Shown one piece after another: positions 9,528 through 18,484 of a stretch of DNA of 64,000 bases. A program made the position numbers and the translations under genes. Where the stretch lies: positions 366,527 to 430,526 of the forward strand of contig NZ_VAWF01000004.1 in the NCBI RefSeq assembly GCF_005869845.1. Direction: 5' to 3'. The notes under the pieces are model-generated. The model made no database searches. It saw only the letters and a list, made by a program, of their open reading frames with translations, and was not told the origin of the DNA. Each line of letters opens with the position of its first letter. Within the stretch, counting starts at the first letter, position 1. This DNA comes from Fodinibius saliphilus. GTDB lineage: Bacteria; Bacteroidota; Rhodothermia; Balneolales; Balneolaceae.

Positions 9528-10193
9528 CTATTCTTTGTCTTTCTTCTTGGCATTCTCCATGATGTTATCAACCAAACCGTAATCTTTTGCCTCTTGCGAG
9601 GTTAACCACTTGTTTCGATCTGAATCTTCCATCACTGTCTCAACATCTTTTCCACTGTGTTCAGCCAAAATCTCGGAGAGGAGCTGCTTAATTCGCAGAA
9701 TTTCTTGTGCCTCAATTTCGATATCACTGGCCTGCCCTTGCACACCGCCCAAAGGCTGGTGAATCATTACACGAGCGTTAGGAAGTAAATTACGCTTGCC
9801 AGCCTCTCCACCGGCTAATAACACTGCTCCCATAGATGCCGCCATCCCTACGCAGGTAGTAACTACATCGCAACTTACATACTGCATAGTATCATAAATT
9901 GCCAAACCGGCAGAAACAACGCCACCGGGACTGTTAATATAGATATTAATATCTTTTTCAGGATCTTCTGCCTGTAAATATAGTATCTGGGCAACAATCG
10001 AACTAGCTACTGCATCATTAATAGGGGTACCCAAAAAGATAATCCTATCTTTAAGCAAGCGCGAGTAGATATCAAAAGCGCGTTCCCCACGCTCTGTCTT
10101 TTCAACGACCATCGGAACCAAGTTGTTATTCTGGATCCGAGATGTTTCACCATTTCCAATGTTTGGCATTTCGTAAAGTGGTTGCTTATCCAT
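9528..10193 (-). CDS. clpP: ATP-dependent Clp protease proteolytic subunit ClpP
   Basis: Serine protease subunit that forms the ClpXP degradation chamber; 221 residues. The nucleophile is S120 in [10 protein letters not shown] and the base is H145 in MIHQPLGG. By alignment to E. coli ClpP (ERDRF), the third triad position falls in SDRNKW, giving N194 instead of Asp; the codon is AAC. Listeria ClpP1 is a known natural example with Asn at this position. Residues 1-30 form a longer N-terminus than in E. coli, likely including a propeptide. The gene lies between tig and clpX, the conserved order. Confidence 0.97.
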   Translation of the reverse strand: MDKQPLYEMPNIGNGETSRIQNNNLVPMVVEKTERGERAFDIYSRLLKDRIIFLGTPINDAVASSIVAQILYLQAEDPEKDINIYINSPGGVVSAGLAIYDTMQYVSCDVVTTCVGMAASMGAVLLAGGEAGKRNLLPNARVMIHQPLGGVQGQASDIEIEAQEILRIKQLLSEILAEHSGKDVETVMEDSDRNKWLTSQEAKDYGLVDNIMENAKKKDKE

Positions 10194-10246
10194 AGACTGC
10201 TGTAATAATTATCTGAAATTTAATTCACTTCTTCAGAGCCAAAAAT

Positions 10247-11533
10247 TTAGGCTTTTATCTTCTCGTCATGCTTTTCTTGATATTCTTCTTTATCAATTTC
10301 GTTGACATGAACCTCATCTCTCAACTTATCAAATACTTTTTGCTCACGTATGCTTTTTCTTAAGCTCTCGAGCTGTTGCGGATTCTGTGCAAACATGTTG
10401 CGCATCTGATCAACGCTTATGCCATAACGAGCCGCTTCGCCTTCTAAGTGCTCATCTATATCTTCGGGTTTTATCTCGATATCATCAAATTTTTCTTGCA
10501 ATTTTTCATTCAAGAAAAACCACATCGCATCACGCGTTGCCCGCTCTTGCATATTCTCCTTGTACTCTTCTTCATCAAAACCGGGAGGCAGCTGCCCCTG
10601 AGACTGCTGCTTAACACGCTCTACATACTGGTTCAATATTTGACTTTCAAATACATCCGGTACCTCAAAGTCATGTTCTTCAACAAGACCATCGATAATA
10701 TCGTTCTTGAAAAGATCATCTGCTGACTGGTCGTAATAGTCCTGTATTTGGCTCTTTACTAAGCTTTTGTACTCATCAACATTTTTCGCTTCTCCGTTAC
10801 TTTGCTCCTTGGCAAACTGGTCAGTAAGCTCAGCTTTATGTGGCTTCTCAACCTTTTTAACGACTAGCTGAAAGTTGTGTGTATGATCGTCGTGACCAAT
10901 CTCAACATCTACTTCATCTCCCTTCTTTCGGCCAAGAAGATCATCACGAAACTCATTAGACTCTTCTTTACTGAGGTCAATAACCTCTTCGGCTTTGTTT
11001 TCTTCGTCAAGCTCTCCATCCTCATCAACAGGGATAGCATCTACCGTGACCCGGTAATCATCCTGAATCTCTTCTTCAACCTCTTCCCAGTTGCCGGCCT
11101 GTTGTAGCTGACGATCTATCTCTTCTTCAACCTCTTCGTCTGTAACATCATGTACAAGACGATCAACTTCAATCGACTCGAGGTCAGTCAATTCAAAATC
11201 AGGACGTGCCCCAATTTTAAATTTGGCTTCGAGCTCATCATTTTCCCAACTGAGTTCCAGCATCTGGCTTTCGCCAACAGGCTCATGCTCGGGTACAACC
11301 TTTTCCTCGAAAATTTCTTGAACAAAATTACTAATCTCTTCCGACTCAATTTCATCCCCAAAACGCTTCTTGATAATCTTTATCGGCACTTTACCGGGGC
11401 GAAATCCGGGCATATTTATTTGCCCACGATACTTCTTGTAGGCTTCCTTAAATTTCGGCTCTAAATCTTCGCGCACAGCCGATATTACAATTTCTTTATC
11501 AACGGAGGTGATATCATTTACAGTTATTTCCAC
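10247..11533 (-). CDS. tig: trigger factor
   Basis: Ribosome-associated chaperone that shields nascent chains; 428 residues, the usual length. The N-terminal ribosome-binding domain holds MPGFRPGKVP (about 41-50), followed by IKKRFGDEI. The middle PPIase-like domain (about 145-240) is highly acidic and divergent, and the C-terminal helical arms are rich in Glu and Gln (for example RVKQQSQGQLPPGF). It heads the tig-clpP-clpX group, with a 53-base gap to clpP. A tRNA-Leu gene lies 66 bases upstream on the same strand. The divergent PPIase centre suggests weak or no isomerase activity, which is common outside Proteobacteria. Confidence 0.95.
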   Translation of the reverse strand: MEITVNDITSVDKEIVISAVREDLEPKFKEAYKKYRGQINMPGFRPGKVPIKIIKKRFGDEIESEEISNFVQEIFEEKVVPEHEPVGESQMLELSWENDELEAKFKIGARPDFELTDLESIEVDRLVHDVTDEEVEEEIDRQLQQAGNWEEVEEEIQDDYRVTVDAIPVDEDGELDEENKAEEVIDLSKEESNEFRDDLLGRKKGDEVDVEIGHDDHTHNFQLVVKKVEKPHKAELTDQFAKEQSNGEAKNVDEYKSLVKSQIQDYYDQSADDLFKNDIIDGLVEEHDFEVPDVFESQILNQYVERVKQQSQGQLPPGFDEEEYKENMQERATRDAMWFFLNEKLQEKFDDIEIKPEDIDEHLEGEAARYGISVDQMRNMFAQNPQQLESLRKSIREQKVFDKLRDEVHVNEIDKEEYQEKHDEKIKA

Positions 11534-11599
11534 AGAACTACTCCAAAAAGGTATTTAAGTTAGAACGGTAAGAATGACATTATTCATTTTGAACAAGTG

Positions 11600-11682
11600 T
11601 ACGAGAGGGGGGACTCGAACCCCCACGCCTAAAAGGCACTAGATCCTAAATCTAGCGCGTCTACCAATTCCGCCACTCTCGC
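11600..11682 (-). tRNA. tRNA-Leu (anticodon TAG)
   Basis: Class II tRNA read on the minus strand. The acceptor stem is GCGAGAG / CTCTCGT (first pair G-U) with discriminator A at 11600. The D-arm GGCGGAATTGGTAGACGC is typical of leucine tRNAs. The anticodon stem CTAGA/TCTAG encloses TTTAGGA, giving anticodon TAG. A variable arm (GCC TTTTA GGC) and a GGGGG TTCGAGT CCCCC T-arm follow. CCA is not encoded. Confidence 0.96.
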
Positions 11683-11867
11683 AAGTATTAGAACCGTGTA
11701 GCACAAATTTATCACTACACGATTTTAGGTGGCGGGAAAAATACGGTTTTTTTCTCCTGATATCAACTATTGAGAAGGAAATACTATTTAGAAAAAGCCT
11801 GTGAGTCATTTAAGCATTTTTTGTAGTTTCCAATGTACTCTAAAAACCCAAACCACAACAGCCTTTC

Positions 11868-12227
11868 ATGTTCTATAATCTCCGCCTTGCCTATATTACT
11901 ACTAAAGACAAAGAAGAAGCCAGGTCAATTGGTCGAACATTGGTAGAAGAAAAGCTGGCAGCCTGCGTAAATATTGTTGATGGTATGGAAGCTATCTACC
12001 GATGGGAAGGGGAAGTTGTTGAAGACTCAGAAACCATCCTTATCGCAAAAACCCCTTACCACAATGTCAAAGAACTGACCACCCGGGTAAAAGAGCTTCA
12101 CAGTTACGAATGTCCATGCATTATCTCTCTGCAACTGACTGAACAGGAAGGTAATGACGATTACCAACAATGGCTGATAAAAAACTCGAAGCGCCAAACC
12201 ATCAACTATGAAATTGATGACATTTAA
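11868..12227 (+). CDS. cutA: CutA1 divalent-ion tolerance protein
   Basis: A 119-residue CutA-family protein, which forms very stable PII-like trimers. Family features are the opening strand LAYITTKDKEEARSIGRTL, then LVEEKLAACVNIVDGMEAIYRWEGEV, the YHNVKELTTRVKELHSYECP segment and the C-terminal GNDDYQQWL. CutA was linked to copper tolerance in E. coli, but its general role is unclear. The gene stands alone on the plus strand and converges with cysH. The ATG start at 11868 agrees with the usual N-terminus. Confidence 0.93.
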   Translation: MFYNLRLAYITTKDKEEARSIGRTLVEEKLAACVNIVDGMEAIYRWEGEVVEDSETILIAKTPYHNVKELTTRVKELHSYECPCIISLQLTEQEGNDDYQQWLIKNSKRQTINYEIDDI

Positions 12228-12261
12228 AACATTACCTCTGTAATCTGAGTTTAGAAATATG

Positions 12262-12303
12262 CTATAGCTTTCTCTTCCTCCCTTCTGAGAGAGAAAACTA
12301 TAG
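12262..12303. terminator. hairpin between convergent cutA and cysH
   Basis: A 14-bp stem with one mismatch (CTATAGCTTTCTCT against AGAGAAAACTATAG) encloses a 14-base pyrimidine-rich loop. It lies between two convergent stops, where a bidirectional terminator is expected. There is no strong T-run on either side, so the terminator call is tentative. Confidence 0.45.
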
Positions 12304-12329
12304 TAGAGATACAAACGATTTCTTCTTGG

Positions 12330-12986
12330 CTATTTGTGGAGACCGCATTCGGTCTTTGCGCTATCACTCCATCGGCCACTTCTACCTGCCCCTGCTACGG
12401 TACAGTGTGTACAGCCTATAGATTCATATCCCTTATCTTTAAGCGGATGCTGAGGCAGGCTATGTGATTCCATATATTCTTCCACCAATGAGCTATTCCA
12501 GTCTATCAGCGGATAAAACTTTATGATTTCCCCCTCTTCGTCTACAATCTCCAAGTCACTTCTATTTTTATTTTGGAAACCAATAAGCCCAGACATCCAA
12601 ACTTTATATTTTAACTTCACGCGATCAAGAGGCTCCACTTTATTAATATAACAACAGTGATCGGGATCCTGAGACCAAAGCTGTTTCTTGCCAGTCATGG
12701 AGTGGTCAGCTGGGTCTGGCCGCAAATCGATCACATTGAGGTCTAATAATCGTGATAGGCGCTTTTTATAGAGAATAGTCTCCTTAAAGTGATAACCCGT
12801 ATCGATAAAATAAATCGGGCAGTTAGGCCTGACACGACTCACAATATGAAGCAACACCGCTGAGGTTGTACCAAATGATGAAGTTACTAATACATCCCCA
12901 AATGAATTAAAGACCTGTGCGACCCGTGCATCAACTATTTTTGCCGATAGTGATTTATTTATCTTTTCTTTATTTACGAGATACAT
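12330..12986 (-). CDS. cysH: adenylyl-sulfate (APS) reductase, thioredoxin-dependent type
   Basis: Reduces activated sulfate to sulfite in the assimilatory pathway. A 218-residue PAPS-reductase fold protein with the nucleotide-binding TSSFGTTSAVLLH (35-47) and FIDTGYHF (60-67). Cysteines C111-C112 and C192/C195 form the CC...CxxC pattern that binds a [4Fe-4S] cluster in APS reductases. The catalytic cysteine is C214 in the C-terminal KTECGLH. By family knowledge this points to APS rather than PAPS as substrate. No sulfurylase or sulfite reductase gene lies nearby, so the rest of the pathway must be elsewhere. Confidence 0.93.
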   Translation of the reverse strand: MYLVNKEKINKSLSAKIVDARVAQVFNSFGDVLVTSSFGTTSAVLLHIVSRVRPNCPIYFIDTGYHFKETILYKKRLSRLLDLNVIDLRPDPADHSMTGKKQLWSQDPDHCCYINKVEPLDRVKLKYKVWMSGLIGFQNKNRSDLEIVDEEGEIIKFYPLIDWNSSLVEEYMESHSLPQHPLKDKGYESIGCTHCTVAGAGRSGRWSDSAKTECGLHK

Positions 12987-13050
12987 ATAGATTCATATTG
13001 ATTAAAACGATATATCAGAATAGTACTTCTAAACAAAGCACAACCTAACA

Positions 13051-13806
13051 GTGAGCGTCCTAAAAGTCGAACAAAATAGACATATTTGTCAAGTAATAAT
13101 TAATCGCCCCTCTTCCCATAACGCAATTAACTATGCCGTGATGGATAAATTAGAGCAATTACTTGACGAATTGGAAACCGATAATGACATTCGCTGCCTT
13201 ATTTTCACCGGCGAAGGCAGGGATTCTTTCATTTCGGGGGGAGATCTCAAAGAGTTCCATACTATTAAAACAGCCGAAGAAGCCAAACCGATGGCAAAGC
13301 GTATGCTCTCAATCCTCAAGCGAATTGAACAACTCCCTTGCTGGACCATTGCCGCAATAAACGCGGCAGCATACGGAGGCGGCTGTGAAATGATGCTTGC
13401 CTTTGATTTCCGTATCGCATCAGAAGATGCCACCTTTGGTTTTACACAGGGCAAGTTCTATCTACCGCCCGGTTGGGGAGGTTTAACACGGTTGGTAGAG
13501 AAAGTAGGACGTTCTACTGCACTGCGATGGCTCGCCGAAGCTAAAATAATTGATACAGAGACCGCTCTGCGCCATAAACTCATTGATCGCAATGCACCTG
13601 CAAATAAGTTAGAAAAAGATGCTTTTGAATGGGCACAACAGATGAGTAGAAATGACCGGACCTTTATCAATAATCTTAAAAAGGGAGCTATGCGTATTAC
13701 TGAAGCACGCTGGAGAGCCATCGATGCTGAACTGGATACTTTTGCCGAATTCTGGGAGAGCGACCTACATGAGCAGCGCGTAGAAAAATTTCTGCAGCGG
13801 AAATAG
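13051..13806 (+). CDS. enoyl-CoA hydratase/isomerase family protein
   Basis: A 251-residue crotonase-fold protein with a GTG start at 13051. The oxyanion-hole segments are present (SGGDLKEF and AAYGGGCEM). Of the two hydratase glutamates, E113 is kept (rat E144 equivalent), but the E164 equivalent is Q133 in FTQGKF. It is therefore probably not a classic 2-enoyl-CoA hydratase. The PPGWGGLTRL segment and DFR motif recall ECHDC1-like ethylmalonyl-CoA decarboxylases, a metabolite-repair role; this is inference. The gene stands alone, divergent from cysH and convergent with the HtrA gene. Confidence 0.88.
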   Translation: MSVLKVEQNRHICQVIINRPSSHNAINYAVMDKLEQLLDELETDNDIRCLIFTGEGRDSFISGGDLKEFHTIKTAEEAKPMAKRMLSILKRIEQLPCWTIAAINAAAYGGGCEMMLAFDFRIASEDATFGFTQGKFYLPPGWGGLTRLVEKVGRSTALRWLAEAKIIDTETALRHKLIDRNAPANKLEKDAFEWAQQMSRNDRTFINNLKKGAMRITEARWRAIDAELDTFAEFWESDLHEQRVEKFLQRK

Positions 13807-13945
13807 AACTAAGGATACAAAATCCCCGACACTTTCAAAGTAACGGAGGACTGAAATATACAATATTTGACAAACTGCTTCTCTAAAGCTTCAACATCAA
13901 AATCAATTGCTGATCGGGACAACAACTCAACCAACGTAAGTAAAC

Positions 13946-15205
13946 TTACTCTTTTATTTTTTTACGTAAATACATCTTAGTCTCGTAATGTTTTTGATTT
14001 CGAAGCAACTCCACACGCATAGAATCGCCCTCTTCATACTCCCTAAACAATGCCTGGCCGTGCATCTTACTCTGCACACGCTCATTACCAATTTTAATAA
14101 TAATATCACCGGGTACGATACCGGCCTCAAATGCAGGTCCATCCCTGTTCACACTATTCACCAACAGGCCCATTCGCGCCGGCAGTCCATACTTTGCGGC
14201 CAGTTGGTAGGTCATCTCAATGGTGCTTAAACCAGGATCGTAGGAAAGGTGAACTTCACCGGTCCTTGCCAACTGGCGTATAATTTTTTGTACTCTATTA
14301 CTGGGGATAGCAAAACCAAGTCCTACATTACCCCCGCTAGTGCCTCCTGTAAAAATAAAGGTGTTCACTCCAATAACCTTACCCTGGCTATCGACCAGTG
14401 GTCCACCCGAGTTACCGCGATTAATAGCTGCATCGGTCTGTATCATATCGATATAAACGCGAGGCTCATTGGGATTGGGACGGAAGTCGCGATGCAATGC
14501 ACTCACCACCCCTACTGTGACTGAAGGCTCGGCAGCTTCAAACAACCCAAAAGGATTACCAACAGCCAATGACCACTCTCCTACAAGCACACTGTCCGAG
14601 TTCCCGAATTCAGCCGCCGGAAACTTCCGCTCGGCATCGATCTTGAGCAGGGATAAATCAGCAAGCTCATCAGAACCCAATACTTTAGCCTCATATTGCG
14701 AGCCATCGGGCATAGAAACGACTACCTTTTTCGCATTTTCGTTAGCTACATGCTGGTTTGTTACTACCCAACCATCCTCATTTATAATAAAGCCAGACCC
14801 CATACTACTTACCTCACGCTCAATGGGAACCGAAAAAAAGCGGTTATAATACTCATCAAAAGCTAATCGGCGACCGCCTTTCACCATTTCAGTTACGGTT
14901 ATGCTTACTACTGCAGGGCTTACCTTTCTCACAGCGCTGGTAATAGCCGTTTGGCGACTTTTATCAATCCGGGCATTTGTATTTTGAGGAACACTGTGCT
15001 GCACCTGTTGAGTACTGGCAAACCCACCAGGCGATTTTTCTTCTGCTCCTGAATCTTCAACAATTTGAGAGAGGCGTGCTCCGGATGCTTGAGAAACATT
15101 ATCCGTGGAGGACCCAGAAGAGTTCGAAGCTTCATTCTCACATCTAGCGAATGAAATTATTAGAGATAGCAGAAGTACGGAAATACCAACTGAGCACTTA
15201 TTCAT
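13946..15205 (-). CDS. HtrA/Deg-type serine protease with one PDZ domain
   Basis: A 419-residue envelope protease/chaperone. The N-terminal hydrophobic stretch ends in FARC, a poor but possible lipoprotein site. A Ser/Gln-rich linker runs to about residue 85. The trypsin-like domain has the triad H152 (VVTNQHVANE), D183 (LADLSLLKID) and S266 (GNSGGPL). A single PDZ domain lies at about 335-410 (ARMGLLVNSVNRDGPAFEAGIVPGDII). The protein probably degrades misfolded periplasmic proteins. It is followed upstream in the same direction by the NrnA-like gene, 17 bases apart. Confidence 0.94.
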   Translation of the reverse strand: MNKCSVGISVLLLSLIISFARCENEASNSSGSSTDNVSQASGARLSQIVEDSGAEEKSPGGFASTQQVQHSVPQNTNARIDKSRQTAITSAVRKVSPAVVSITVTEMVKGGRRLAFDEYYNRFFSVPIEREVSSMGSGFIINEDGWVVTNQHVANENAKKVVVSMPDGSQYEAKVLGSDELADLSLLKIDAERKFPAAEFGNSDSVLVGEWSLAVGNPFGLFEAAEPSVTVGVVSALHRDFRPNPNEPRVYIDMIQTDAAINRGNSGGPLVDSQGKVIGVNTFIFTGGTSGGNVGLGFAIPSNRVQKIIRQLARTGEVHLSYDPGLSTIEMTYQLAAKYGLPARMGLLVNSVNRDGPAFEAGIVPGDIIIKIGNERVQSKMHGQALFREYEEGDSMRVELLRNQKHYETKMYLRKKIKE

Positions 15206-15222
15206 CGTAAAACAGCTTTTTG

Positions 15223-16206
15223 TTACGGCTTGTCTATGCTAACAAGCTGATCTGAACCAATTTCAACAACTTCTTCAATTGCTTTTTCGAGTGGACCGGG
15301 GTGCCATGCACCAGATGCTTTCTTATGTCCACCGCCACCGATTTTGCGAGCCCACTTATTCACATCTACGTCATTACTCTTAGAACGTAAACTCATCTTA
15401 ACCCCATCACCGAGTGCTTTAAATAAAATGGCCGCTTTAATACCGGCTACACTCAAGGGGTAGGCTACAAAACCTTCGCAATCGTCATTTGTTGTATTTG
15501 TTTCTTCCAGCATTTCTTCGGTAACGCACATCACCGCAATTTGATTGTCTTCGAATAGCTCAATCGTACCCATTGCTTTACTCAGCAGATGGAGTTGATT
15601 CAAACTTTTATTCGAAAACACCTTTTCAGCAACTTCATTAGGTCGAAACTCGCCAAGACGTAACAACTCCGAAGCGATATTCATCGTTTCCGGCGTCACG
15701 CTATCATATTGTAACGATCCGGTATCGGTAAGAATACCAGTATAAAGAGCTTTAGCTACTTTCTCATCAACCTGTGTAACATCATTTTGCAGAAAGAGAT
15801 GGAAAATAAGCTCACAGGTTGACGATGCTTTTTCAACTGAAATGCTAAGATCGAATCCATCATGGGGATCCGGGTGATGGTCAACCATAAATGTTGGCTT
15901 GGGGTAATCCTGAATATAATCGGAATAGCTGCCAAACCGTTTAGGCGAATTTCCATCCAGCACAACAAATGCATCACATTTATTTAAAGTCTTTTCATCA
16001 GGCTTCTGGATAGGAAAGTATTCCGCCAACCACTGCAGGTTCAGCGGCACCTCATCATCATTAAACCCATATACCTCAATGTCATTCTTTTGCAACCACA
16101 AACAGGTTGCAACCTGCGCTCCAATACAATCACCATCCGGGCGTATATGAGAAAATACCCCTACGGTATCGTATTGTTTTAATTTTTGGATGAGTTCTTC
16201 AAACAT
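15223..16206 (-). CDS. DHH/DHHA1 phosphoesterase, NrnA-like
   Basis: Predicted nanoRNase/pAp phosphatase of 327 residues. With the start at 16206 the protein opens MFEELIQKLKQYDTV, matching family N-termini; an ATG at 16254 would add 16 unconserved residues. Metal-binding motifs are SHIRPDGDCIGAQ, VVLDGNSPKRFG and the DHH motif VDHHPDPHDGFD, with the DHHA1 glycine-rich motif GGGGHKKASG near the C-terminus. Family members degrade 2-4 nt RNA and dephosphorylate pAp, a by-product of sulfate assimilation. It is likely co-transcribed with the downstream HtrA gene and divergent from thiN. Confidence 0.88.
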   Translation of the reverse strand: MFEELIQKLKQYDTVGVFSHIRPDGDCIGAQVATCLWLQKNDIEVYGFNDDEVPLNLQWLAEYFPIQKPDEKTLNKCDAFVVLDGNSPKRFGSYSDYIQDYPKPTFMVDHHPDPHDGFDLSISVEKASSTCELIFHLFLQNDVTQVDEKVAKALYTGILTDTGSLQYDSVTPETMNIASELLRLGEFRPNEVAEKVFSNKSLNQLHLLSKAMGTIELFEDNQIAVMCVTEEMLEETNTTNDDCEGFVAYPLSVAGIKAAILFKALGDGVKMSLRSKSNDVDVNKWARKIGGGGHKKASGAWHPGPLEKAIEEVVEIGSDQLVSIDKP

Positions 16207-16357
16207 AATGACGGGGGTTAAACCGCGAAAAATAAGCTTAATAAAATGAGGCATTGCAACGAAGAAAGCAATATTTTTTTCCCGGTAAAATCTGACTGCA
16301 TTTTATTGTATTATACAGTGGAAATTCCTCTTTAGAGCCACGTTAACATACTTATTT

Positions 16358-16975
16358 ATGAAAAAAGTTCTCATTCTTTGCAACGGAAGCCCTCCCAGCA
16401 GGGAACTATTTCGCGAAAGTTTCGCGCAAGCAGATTACTTTATCGCTGCAGATGGCGGGGGTAATATAGCTCGACAATTTAGTACTCAGCCGGATGTGGT
16501 AATAGGTGATCTCGATAGTTATAAACCCGTAAGCAACGAACCATTTAAGGTTGTAAGTAGACCGAACCAAGAATACAACGATCTTGAAAAAGCGTTAACC
16601 TACGCCGATAAAGAAGGCGGAACCCATATACACGTTTTAGGAGCAACAGGGTATCGGCTCGACCAAACGCTAAAAAATTTATCTGTACTCAAACAGTTTA
16701 ACTCCAATTTCCAATCGCTGGTAATGAAAGATAATTATGGAGATACACAACTGATTACCCCAACCTATGAAACAGAATTAGCCATAGGAACTACCGTTTC
16801 ACTGTTCCCGCTTTCGGGTACAGTTACCGGCATCACAACCCATGGGCTCAAATACCCGCTCGAAAACGAATCTCTTACCAATGGTATCCGCGATGGATCT
16901 TCAAACGAAGTGATAAAACCTACCGTGGAAATTACTTACCAGAGTGGCGACCTTCTTCTTTTTGTCTGTAGATAA
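16358..16975 (+). CDS. thiN: thiamine pyrophosphokinase
   Basis: Transfers pyrophosphate from ATP to thiamine to give the cofactor TPP. The 205-residue protein has the family motifs AADGGGNIARQF (about 30-41), VIGDLDSYKP (about 48-57), NQEYNDLEKALTYA (about 70-83) and LGATGYRLDQTLKNL (about 94-108), all with the acidic residues needed for Mg-ATP. It serves salvage of intact thiamine, complementing thiL in the operon at 31075-39966. It sits 69 bases ahead of a sodium:solute symporter on the same strand, which suggests import and activation of thiamine. No TPP riboswitch is seen upstream. Confidence 0.94.
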   Translation: MKKVLILCNGSPPSRELFRESFAQADYFIAADGGGNIARQFSTQPDVVIGDLDSYKPVSNEPFKVVSRPNQEYNDLEKALTYADKEGGTHIHVLGATGYRLDQTLKNLSVLKQFNSNFQSLVMKDNYGDTQLITPTYETELAIGTTVSLFPLSGTVTGITTHGLKYPLENESLTNGIRDGSSNEVIKPTVEITYQSGDLLLFVCR

Positions 16976-17044
16976 CTATCTGTATTTTTGCAGCTTTCCC
17001 TTTTCAGGGTATTTTAAATTCTTTTTGAATAAAAATAGAATCTA

Positions 17045-18484
17045 TTGGCTGAATTAGAATTCACCCTTTTCGACTGGGCAATCATCGTCTGCTATTTTGG
17101 ATTACTGGTATACCTGACCTGGCAAAAAGATTGGCAGACCGATGATGAGGAATCATTCCTGTTATCGGGCCGAAAGATGAGCCTGGCTGCCTTTGTAGCT
17201 ACCTTAGTATCTACTTGGTATGGGGGGATTCTGGGGGTAGGCGAGTTTAGTTATCAGAATGGACTTTCTACCTGGCTTATTCTGGGAATTCCTTTCTATG
17301 TATTTTCTGCCCTTTTTGCATGGTTACTGGCCGGTAAAATCCGGATGAACAAAGCCCTTTCCCTGCCCGAAGCAGTCGGTAACTTCTACGGCGATAAAGC
17401 CGGTCTCTTTTCTGCAGTCCCGATTTTTATACTCGTCAGTCCTGCTCCCTATATTTTAATGCTGGGTCTTATTTTCCAATACCTCACAGGTGGTGCAGGA
17501 GATTTCTTATGGTACGCCAGCGCCGTCGCCCTCTTTTCGGTAGCTTATGTTACCTTTGGTGGCTTTAATGCTGTTGTTCATACCGACATGCTACAAATTA
17601 CCCTTATGTTTGGCGGATTTATCTTTCTGATTATCTTTGCCGGCATGGAGTTTGGAAGCTTCGGACAACTCTGGGAGTCTATCCCCGCCGATTATCAAGA
17701 TATCAGTGGAGGCCACGACTGGCAGTATATCTTGGTTTGGTTCTTCATCGCCCTTTGGACCTTTGTGGACCCCAGCTTCCACCAGCGCGCCGCGGCAGCC
17801 AAATCCCCTAGAACAGCCCAAAAGGGAATTTTTATCTCTATCTTACTATGGTCTGTCTTTGATTTCCTTACCATCTTTAGTGGCATGTATGGCTTTGCCA
17901 TTTTAGGGAGCGAATTAGCCGAACCCATTATGGTGTATCCCTACCTGGCCAACGAAATTCTTCCTATTGGCCTAAAAGGATTATTCTTTGTAGCACTATT
18001 GGCTACTATTATGTCTACTCTCGATAGTTATATTTTTCTTTCAGGCCAAACGCTTGGCCGTGACCTGCTTGTAAAAATCTTTCCGCAAATTAAGAACAAT
18101 ACTCTTACTCGTATAAGCACCCTGATTGCCGCCCTTATTGGCATTTTGTTGATCATCATATACCCCAGCGTTATTGACTTGTGGTATGTTATCGGTTCAG
18201 TTATGATTCCGGGCCTCCTTATCCCGGTTATGGGGGTATACCTGAAGCTGTTTTCACTTAGAAAGGGATGGGTATTACCCACCATGGTTGGGAGTATTGC
18301 CGTATCATTAGGATGGCTTATTCTCGGGACTATAACAAGCGAAGGCACATACAACTATACCTTTTATGGTATTGAACCTTTTTATCCCGGATTGGCTATT
18401 AGCATCTTATTTTGGATTGTCGGCCGCAAAAAGAACGACGAACTGCTAGAAGAGACGGAGTTTACTAAAGAGATAGTCGATTAG
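17045..18484 (+). CDS. sodium:solute symporter family transporter
   Basis: A 479-residue SSS-family inner-membrane transporter with about 13 hydrophobic helices. The SSS core is recognisable in SLAAFVATLVSTWYGGILGVGEFSY, the GGFNAVVHTDMLQ segment, WTFVDPSFHQRAAAAKSPR and ATIMSTLDSYIFLSGQTLGRDL. The only start giving the full N-terminus is TTG at 17045; the first in-frame ATG is much later. The substrate cannot be read from sequence. Its position 69 bases after thiN suggests thiamine or a precursor, similar in concept to ThiV, an SSS-type thiamine transporter proposed from comparative genomics. That assignment is inference. Confidence 0.9.
   Translation: MAELEFTLFDWAIIVCYFGLLVYLTWQKDWQTDDEESFLLSGRKMSLAAFVATLVSTWYGGILGVGEFSYQNGLSTWLILGIPFYVFSALFAWLLAGKIRMNKALSLPEAVGNFYGDKAGLFSAVPIFILVSPAPYILMLGLIFQYLTGGAGDFLWYASAVALFSVAYVTFGGFNAVVHTDMLQITLMFGGFIFLIIFAGMEFGSFGQLWESIPADYQDISGGHDWQYILVWFFIALWTFVDPSFHQRAAAAKSPRTAQKGIFISILLWSVFDFLTIFSGMYGFAILGSELAEPIMVYPYLANEILPIGLKGLFFVALLATIMSTLDSYIFLSGQTLGRDLLVKIFPQIKNNTLTRISTLIAALIGILLIIIYPSVIDLWYVIGSVMIPGLLIPVMGVYLKLFSLRKGWVLPTMVGSIAVSLGWLILGTITSEGTYNYTFYGIEPFYPGLAISILFWIVGRKKNDELLEETEFTKEIVD

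Noticed and set aside
10387..11464. Several plus-strand open frames across tig
   Set aside because: They are antisense shadows of trigger factor with no start signals or family character.
13807..13945. Minus-strand open frame of about 45 codons (TLVELLSRSAIDFD...) upstream-adjacent to the HtrA stop
   Set aside because: It has no start codon, is out of frame with the HtrA gene and matches no family I know; probably chance.
16976..17044. Possible TPP riboswitch ahead of the symporter gene
   Set aside because: No CTGAGA or CCTGATCTGG-type core is present in the short spacer or upstream of thiN.
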